Positions 58,736 to 64,000 of a DNA stretch of 64,000 nt are shown one piece after another (position 1 is the stretch's first letter; each line of letters begins with the position of its first letter). The translations under genes and the position numbers were made by a program. The notes beneath the pieces are model-generated. The model searched no databases and was not told the DNA's origin. It was given only the letters and a program-made list of their open reading frames with translations. The DNA comes from CAVOEB01 sp965249645 (lineage in GTDB: Bacteria; Pseudomonadota; Alphaproteobacteria; UBA828; JAPUJA01): the NCBI GenBank assembly GCA_965249645.1, contig CBDFML010000011.1, positions 62,001-126,000 on the forward strand, in the 5' to 3' direction.

Positions 58736-60328
58736 ATGTCCGAGCCGTCTGCCCTCCGCCCCGTCCGCCGCGCCCTGATTTCCGTGTCCGAGAAGGCCGG
58801 CATTGCCGAGCTGGGCCGTTTTTTCGCCGAACACGGCGTCGAGGTGCTGTCCACGGGCGGTTCGGCCAAGGCGCTCGCCGAGGCCGGCATCGACGTGACC
58901 GAGGTCTCGCGCCACACCGGCTTTCCCGAAATCATGAACGGGCGCGTGAAAACACTGCATCCGATGATCCATGGCGGCATTCTCGCCAACCGCGACAAGG
59001 ACGCGCACATGGAGGCCCTCGACCATCACGGTATCGCGCCGATCGACCTCGTGGTGGTCAACCTCTACCCCTTCGAGCAAACCGTCCGCGCGGGCGCTGT
59101 CTTCGATGACTGCATCGAAAACATCGATATCGGCGGTCCCACCCTGATCCGCGCCGCGGCCAAGAACCACGGCTCCGTCGCTGTCGTCACCGATCCCGAC
59201 GATTACGTCCGGGTGATGGACGACATGCACCACAACGACGGTGCCACCAGCGGCACGCTCCGGCGCGAACTCGCTGTGACGGCGTTTGCCCATACCGCGG
59301 CGTACGATGCCGCCATCGCCGCGTGGTTCGCCCGCCAGCAGGACGAGGCCTACCCCGAGCGGCTGATCGTCTCGGCCGAGCGTCGCCAGCTCTTGCGCTA
59401 CGGCGAGAATCCCCATCAGAGCGCTGCCTTTTACACCGTCGCCGAGCCCCGCGCCGGCGTCGCGACGGCGCGCCAGCTCCAGGGCAAGGAGCTCAGCTAC
59501 AACAATCTCAACGACACCGACGCCGCCTTCGAGCTGGTCGCCGAATTCGCCGACGATCCGGCCGTCGCGATCATCAAGCACGCCAATCCCTGCGGCGCAG
59601 CCCTCGGCGCGAGCCTTGCCGAGGCCTACCGCCGGGCACTGGCCTGCGACCCGGTGAGCGCGTTCGGCGGCGTAATCGCGCTCAACCGGCCGCTCGACGA
59701 CGAAACCGCAAGCCTGATCGCCGAGCTGTTCGCCGAGGTCGTGATCGCGCCCGACGCCGACGCCGACGCCCGGGCCGTGCTCGCCGACAAGAAGAACCTG
59801 CGCCTGCTGGTGACCGGCGCCATGCCCGATGCGAACGAACACGCGCCCGTGTTGCGCGCGCTTGCGGGCGGCTATCTGCTGCAGGACCGCGACGGTGCCG
59901 TGGTCGACGAGGACGCGCTTCGCACCGTCACCCGGCGCGCGCCCGACGAGGCCGAGATGGCCGACCTGCGCATCGCCTTTACCATTGCGAAGCACGTCAA
60001 GTCGAACGCCATCGTCTACGTCAAGAGCCGCGCGACGGTGGGCGTCGGCGCGGGCCAAATGAGCCGTGTCGATTCCGCGCGCATCGCAGCGCAAAAGGCC
60101 GTCGAGGCGCAAGCCGCGGCCGGCGAAAGCGACAGCCGAACCGCCGGCTCGGTCGTAGCCTCCGATGCCTTCTTCCCCTTCGCCGACGGCCTGGTCGCAA
60201 CCATCGAGGCAGGCGCGCGGGCGGTGATCCAGCCGGGCGGCTCGGTCCGCGACGACGAGGTCATCGCCGCGGCCGATGAGGCAGGCATCGCCATGGTGTT
60301 CACCGGCATGCGCCACTTTCGCCACTGA
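58736..60328 (+). CDS. purH: Bifunctional AICAR transformylase / IMP cyclohydrolase
   Basis: 530 residues, normal length. The N-terminal MGS-like cyclohydrolase (RALISVSEKAGIAELGRFF, STGGSAKALAEAGI, HPMIHGGILANR) and C-terminal transformylase (GENPHQSAAFY, QGKELSYNNLNDTDAAFEL, IIKHANPCGAALG, GAGQMSRVDSARIA) are complete. It catalyses the last two steps of purine synthesis. Housekeeping gene that marks the right end of the glycan locus, 47 bases after the dehydratase gene. Confidence 0.97.
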   Translation: MSEPSALRPVRRALISVSEKAGIAELGRFFAEHGVEVLSTGGSAKALAEAGIDVTEVSRHTGFPEIMNGRVKTLHPMIHGGILANRDKDAHMEALDHHGIAPIDLVVVNLYPFEQTVRAGAVFDDCIENIDIGGPTLIRAAAKNHGSVAVVTDPDDYVRVMDDMHHNDGATSGTLRRELAVTAFAHTAAYDAAIAAWFARQQDEAYPERLIVSAERRQLLRYGENPHQSAAFYTVAEPRAGVATARQLQGKELSYNNLNDTDAAFELVAEFADDPAVAIIKHANPCGAALGASLAEAYRRALACDPVSAFGGVIALNRPLDDETASLIAELFAEVVIAPDADADARAVLADKKNLRLLVTGAMPDANEHAPVLRALAGGYLLQDRDGAVVDEDALRTVTRRAPDEAEMADLRIAFTIAKHVKSNAIVYVKSRATVGVGAGQMSRVDSARIAAQKAVEAQAAAGESDSRTAGSVVASDAFFPFADGLVATIEAGARAVIQPGGSVRDDEVIAAADEAGIAMVFTGMRHFRH

Positions 60329-60342
60329 GGCACGACATCGCC

Positions 60343-60987
60343 ATGCGCCCTCACCTCGCTCTCCTGGTCCTTGCCGCGGCGCTTCTCGCCGCCCTGCCGG
60401 GCGCTGCAAGGGCGGGCTTCGACGAGGGGCTTGCCGCCTACAACGAAGGCCGTTTCAAGGCGGCCGTCGACGAATTTATCCCGCTTGCCGAGGAGGGCGA
60501 CGCCTGGGCGCGGTTCTATCTCGGTCATATTCTCTATTTCGGCTACGGTCGCGAAGCCGACCCGAACGGCGCCGCCAACCTCTATATCGAGGCGGCCGAG
60601 CAGGGCCATGCGGTTGCCCAATACAGTCTCGGGCGCCTGATCTTTAACGGCGAGGGCGTGACCCGCAACATCCAGCGCGGCGCCCACTGGATGCGCCGGG
60701 CCGCACAGCAGGGTCTGGGCGAGGCTCAGTTCAATCTCGCCCTGCTTCACCGGGTCGGCGACGGCGTTCCTTATGATCTGGGCGAGGCCCACTTCTGGTG
60801 CACTTTGGCCGCCGGGAACGCCGCCGGGCATACCAACGACGAGCTGGCGGCATTGATCGGGCCTCCGTGCGCGGAAATCGCACTCCGTCTCGATCCCAAG
60901 GCCCGCTTCGAGGCCGAAGAGCGTAGCTGGCTGTGGCAACCCCAGCTCGAAAATCCCGCGGTCTGGCCAAGCCGCGCCGCGCCCTGA
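60343..60987 (+). CDS. Exported Sel1-repeat protein
   Basis: 214 residues. A signal peptide is visible (HLALLVLAAALLAALPGAAR, cleavage after ARA). Three to four Sel1-type repeats follow (ARFYLGHILYFGYGREADPN, AQYSLGRLIFNGEGVTRN, AQFNLALLHRVGDGVPYD), each with the A-x-x-x-L-G pattern. Such proteins are periplasmic scaffolds, often tied to envelope stress or surface glycan. It lies 14 bases after purH, as is usual in many alphaproteobacteria. Confidence 0.88.
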   Translation: MRPHLALLVLAAALLAALPGAARAGFDEGLAAYNEGRFKAAVDEFIPLAEEGDAWARFYLGHILYFGYGREADPNGAANLYIEAAEQGHAVAQYSLGRLIFNGEGVTRNIQRGAHWMRRAAQQGLGEAQFNLALLHRVGDGVPYDLGEAHFWCTLAAGNAAGHTNDELAALIGPPCAEIALRLDPKARFEAEERSWLWQPQLENPAVWPSRAAP

Positions 60988-61051
60988 GGAAGTAAGATCA
61001 AACTACTGCACATTTGTTCCCTCGACCGCTAGCGGAGCTTTGGTGTCTAGC

Positions 61052-61582
61052 CTAAATTCCGAGGGAAGATCGTATTCGAGATAAATTCAGTTCGTCGTAT
61101 GTGAGTGACATTATTGGTGTGCGTCCTCGAATTCCATTTCTAAGACTGCTCGGCACTACGGTGTAGCTCGATGAAGATTTTTTGCCCTTTGGTTGCGGCT
61201 TCAGTGGACAGATGCTGCGTTCACGCGATACGGGAACGAGATAAAATTCCCACTGATTAGGGTCGCGGTGGTCCGCAATGTCGATATCATCCACAGGGTG
61301 GTGACAAAGAACATAAATGTCGCATAAGTGCCCGTAGTTCTCACACGGCACATTCTTGTTATATTCCTCGAAATAAAAAGGCTTTGGCCCCATCGGAAGC
61401 ACCCATTTGCAGTCGGTGAGGTGATTTGTGTATCGATACCAAGTTTGGAGGCGCGCAGTGTTCTTCACTTGAATCCGTATGCGTTCCGGAAACCTGTCTT
61501 GATTTCGCCCGATCTGCAAATCCCACGGGTGCCCACCTGCTCCCACGACAACGCATTCCTCCCCTATCGCTTCTGCGACCAT
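61052..61582 (-). CDS. Orphan PD-(D/E)xK-like protein, probably 5'-truncated
   Basis: 176 residues from the first available ATG (61582), no named family. HPWDLQIGRNQDRFPERI followed by RIQVKNTARLQTW has the D...QxK pattern of PD-(D/E)xK nucleases, and SLTYDELNLSRI closes the fold. The frame is open upstream for 23 more codons (KLAEEIFGQKLIENLFRGVW), then a TAA at 61654-61652 separates it from an in-frame ATG at 61687 with 11 codons. A CAA to TAA change may have cut the original start. Codon use is visibly more AT-rich than in purH or the dehydrogenase, suggesting acquisition. Nuclease role is a guess from motifs. Confidence 0.55.
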   Translation of the reverse strand: MVAEAIGEECVVVGAGGHPWDLQIGRNQDRFPERIRIQVKNTARLQTWYRYTNHLTDCKWVLPMGPKPFYFEEYNKNVPCENYGHLCDIYVLCHHPVDDIDIADHRDPNQWEFYLVPVSRERSICPLKPQPKGKKSSSSYTVVPSSLRNGIRGRTPIMSLTYDELNLSRIRSSLGI

Positions 61583-61809
61583 ATATTCGGCCCAAACGCC
61601 GCGGAACAGGTTCTCAATAAGCTTCTGGCCAAAAATTTCTTCAGCAAGCTTTTAGGTGATTCGATTTGTAACGCTAACGGTATCCATAGCCTCGCCTCAT
61701 AACGCAATTGTGCCCGTTCGATTGGCGCATCTTTGGACGCTTCATTGTGGGAAGCAAAGAATAGAGAACGTGACATTGTGGCCCTGACCGCCACGCGGCA
61801 AAGCTACTG

Positions 61810-64000
61810 TCAGCGGACGATCAGGCTGCGGATTTGCCGATTCGCCACCGCGAGCATGGGCAAGTCGAGCGCCAATCCCGTCTTGATGTCGTCGAGCAGG
61901 GCCATTGCGCTTTCGACCAAGGGCCTGTTTACATCGATCCAGCTATCGATCGCGGCCTCGCCCGATGCGCCCGCGGCGGTCTTGAGCACGGACGCGGTCA
62001 GGGCGGTCTGCTGGGAGTAGAGATCGTCGACGATAGCGTTGACCGCCCGCCGCTGCCAGTGGCTCCGCGTGAGCAATCCTTCGGCGTTGGCGCGCAACCA
62101 GTCGAACTCGAGCCGCACGCCGATCTCGAAATAAGTTTGGGCGACATCCTCGAGGTTCAGGTCGAAGCCCTGTGCGACATCGACGATGCCGCAGGCCGGG
62201 ATCAGACCGTCGACCGCCGCGACGCGACGCGCCAGGGCCTCGGGCACGTCGGCTTCGGCCAAGCGGGCTTTGACCGTCTCGACCAGGACCAATTCTTCCT
62301 CCGCGAAGATGGTTTCGAAGTTCTCCGCGATCACGCTCACGCCCGGCGCGTAGTCGGCAATCGTCTCGGCAATTTCGAGCGGTTGCGGTCGGTTGCGCAA
62401 AAACCATAAGCAGCCGTGCTCAACGAGCCGATGGGCAATAGCGAGCATTTCGATTTGGACCGTCGTAGCTACCGCATTGTCCAGCGCCTCGATCTCGCTC
62501 CAGAAGCCGCGCATATCGAAGACCTGCCGAGACGCCGCGTAGGCCCGAGCGATGTCGCCGGCGTTACGGCCGGTTTCCTCCGAAAGCCAATGGACGAAGC
62601 TGGGACCCGTCCGGTTGACCAGGCTGTTCGCCACTGAGGTCGCAATAATTTCCCGACGCAGGCGATGTTCGCCGATGTTGGCGGCATAGCGTTCGCGCAT
62701 GGGCTCGGGAAAATAACGCACGAGATCTTCGCCCAGGTAGACGTCTTCGGGCACGTCGGAGTCGCGCAGTCTGGCAAACAGGTCGTTCTTGGCGTAAGCA
62801 AGCAACACTGCGATCTCGGGCCGGGTAAGACCGTCGCCTGTCTTGGCCCGTTCCGCCAACTCTTCGTCGTTGGGCAAAAACTCGACCGAGCGATCGAGTA
62901 GCCCGGCCTTTTCGAGCGTGCGCATGAGTCGGACGTGATAATCGAGATGCGCAGACGCCAGGGCCTCGGCTATGCTGATCGCCTGAGCTTGCAGATAGTT
63001 GTCGCGCAGCACCAACCGGGCAACCTCGTCGACCATGGTGCCGAGCAGCACATTGCGCTGCTTGAGCGTAAGATCCCCGGCCGCCAACACCTGGTCGAGC
63101 GCGATCTTGATATTGACCTCGTGATCCGAGCAGTCCACACCCGCCGCGTTGTCGATCGCGTCCATGTTGATGCGCCCACCCTTGGCCGCATACTCGATGC
63201 GCGCCCGCTGGGTGAGACCCAGATTGGCACCCTCACCGACAACCCGGGCACCGAGCTCGCGCGCATCCACGCGCAGGCTGTCGTTGGCCCGGTCGCCCAC
63301 CTCGGCATGGCCCTCTCCACCGGCCTTGACGAAGGTGCCGATGCCGCCAAGCCAGAGCAGATCGATCTCGGCGCGCAACAGCGCGCGAATCAGTTCGGTC
63401 GGCGTGAGGCGGTCGGCGGTAAGTCCGAAGCGATGCTTGACCGCCTCGCTCAACACCACCGATTTTGCGCTGCGCTCGAACACGCCGCCGCCCGTGGACA
63501 GTGCCTTGGGCTTGTAGTCGGCCCAGCTCGATCGCGGCAGCCCGAACAGCCGCTTGCGCTCCGCGAAGCTTGCCGCCGGGTCGGGGTCGGGATCGAGAAA
63601 TATATGCTTGTGGTCGAATACGGCCAGCAGCTTGATGTGCCGGGACAGCAGCATACCGTTGCCGAACACGTCGCCGGTCATGCCGCCGACGCCGACCACG
63701 GTGAAATCCGTCTTCTGGATGTCGGTGCCAAGTTCGCGGAAATGACGCTTGACCGATTCCCACGCGCCGCGCGCGGTAATCCCCATCTTCTTGTGATCGT
63801 AGCCGGCGGCGCCGCCCGACGCGAAGGCGTCCCCCAGCCAAAAGCCGCGCCCGGTCGAGATTTCGTTGGCGATGTCCGAGAAGGTCGCCGTGCCCTTGTC
63901 GGCGGCAACCACGAGATAGGGATCGTCGCCGTCGTAGCGCATCAGATCCGGCGGCGGAACCAGTGCGCCCTCGACCAGATTGTCGGTCAGATCGAGCAGG
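61810..64000 (-). CDS. gdhB: Large NAD-specific glutamate dehydrogenase, C-terminal part
   Basis: 730 residues are in the window; the frame stays open to the right edge and full-length members have about 1,600 residues. PDLMRYDGDDPYLVVAADKG, TATFSDIANEISTGRGFWLG, TVVGVGGMTGDVFGNGM, FLDPDPDPAASFAERKRLF, LWLGGIGTFVKA and RINMDAIDNAAGVDCSDHEVNIK are hallmarks of the L_180 type. It deaminates glutamate to 2-oxoglutarate. This type is typical of alphaproteobacteria and supports that assignment of the host. Unrelated to the glycan locus. Confidence 0.95.
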   Translation of the reverse strand, partial: LLDLTDNLVEGALVPPPDLMRYDGDDPYLVVAADKGTATFSDIANEISTGRGFWLGDAFASGGAAGYDHKKMGITARGAWESVKRHFRELGTDIQKTDFTVVGVGGMTGDVFGNGMLLSRHIKLLAVFDHKHIFLDPDPDPAASFAERKRLFGLPRSSWADYKPKALSTGGGVFERSAKSVVLSEAVKHRFGLTADRLTPTELIRALLRAEIDLLWLGGIGTFVKAGGEGHAEVGDRANDSLRVDARELGARVVGEGANLGLTQRARIEYAAKGGRINMDAIDNAAGVDCSDHEVNIKIALDQVLAAGDLTLKQRNVLLGTMVDEVARLVLRDNYLQAQAISIAEALASAHLDYHVRLMRTLEKAGLLDRSVEFLPNDEELAERAKTGDGLTRPEIAVLLAYAKNDLFARLRDSDVPEDVYLGEDLVRYFPEPMRERYAANIGEHRLRREIIATSVANSLVNRTGPSFVHWLSEETGRNAGDIARAYAASRQVFDMRGFWSEIEALDNAVATTVQIEMLAIAHRLVEHGCLWFLRNRPQPLEIAETIADYAPGVSVIAENFETIFAEEELVLVETVKARLAEADVPEALARRVAAVDGLIPACGIVDVAQGFDLNLEDVAQTYFEIGVRLEFDWLRANAEGLLTRSHWQRRAVNAIVDDLYSQQTALTASVLKTAAGASGEAAIDSWIDVNRPLVESAMALLDDIKTGLALDLPMLAVANRQIRSLIVR

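Noticed and set aside
58499..60409. 636-codon open frame on the minus strand
   Set aside because: Shadow of purH, which is unambiguous.
1..64000. CRISPR arrays or rRNA genes
   Set aside because: No regularly spaced direct repeats and no rRNA-like sequence were seen on reading both strands.

Overview
This window looks like one large surface-glycan locus of a high-GC alphaproteobacterium. The clues are the very large NAD-glutamate dehydrogenase at the right edge, the base composition, and the style of the envelope genes; a Rhodospirillales-like host is my inference, not proven. About 55 of the 60 or so genes concern the making of unusual sugars, their decoration, and their assembly on a lipid carrier. 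Only purH, a Sel1-repeat protein, a nuclease-like orphan and the glutamate dehydrogenase at the right end look like ordinary or unrelated genes.

Layout. (1) 1-32.2 kb, almost all on the minus strand and read from right to left: a chain of genes, most joined by 4-base start/stop overlaps. Reading downstream from 32.2 kb: a PtmE-like nucleotidyltransferase, a V4R-type sensor, a winged-helix regulator, a legionaminic-acid set (legC, legH, legG, legI), a glycosyltransferase, a carbamoyltransferase, a hisF2/hisH2/amidotransferase trio for acetamidino groups, a CMP-nonulosonate synthetase, an ABC flippase, a cupin isomerase, a CBS-SDR fusion, a pseudaminic-acid set (pseC, SpsF-like, pseG-pseH fusion, pseI), a pyruvate kinase-ATP sulfurylase fusion, a TylF-type methyltransferase, a glycosyltransferase, an asparagine-synthase-like protein, a deacetylase, a second carbamoyltransferase and a sulfotransferase. 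A sulfatase-fold gene sits on the plus strand inside this block. (2) 32.2-35.0 kb: the divergent control region, split by a 2.5 kb transposable element that carries a transposase-HicA fusion, a HicB-like gene, a tRNA-like gene and a small DNA-binding protein. (3) 35.0-37.9 kb: phosphonate genes (PEP mutase fused to a nucleotidyltransferase, phosphonopyruvate decarboxylase). (4) 37.9-41.3 kb, minus: rmlB (frameshifted), rmlA, an RfaH/NusG-like antiterminator and a methyltransferase. (5) 41.5-47.2 kb, plus: legB, a flippase-like membrane protein, a methyltransferase-glycosyltransferase fusion, a methyltransferase and a GT39-type transferase. (6) 47.2-50.0 kb, minus: FkbM methyltransferase, O-antigen ligase, zinc-ribbon methyltransferase. 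(7) 50.1-55.6 kb: genes for a CDP-3,6-dideoxyhexose on both strands. (8) 55.7-58.7 kb: the lipid-linked initiating transferase and a WbpM-type 4,6-dehydratase. (9) 58.7-64 kb: purH, Sel1 protein, an orphan nuclease-like gene, and the C-terminal part of glutamate dehydrogenase.

How it may work together. Two nonulosonic acids (legionaminic and pseudaminic type) are made in parallel, activated with CMP, and may be decorated by acetamidino, methyl, carbamoyl and sulfate groups; dideoxyhexose and phosphonate units may be added. A WecA-type transferase, an ABC flippase and a WaaL-type ligase supply assembly. The RfaH-like protein and an ops-like site in the leader of the 30 kb operon suggest antitermination control. 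Three copies of a 17-bp palindrome in the control region suggest a dedicated repressor or activator. Two genes carry single-base lesions as given (hisF2 amber codon, rmlB frameshift), and a third may (a stop near the start of the 61.1 kb gene); sequencing error must be excluded before calling them mutations.
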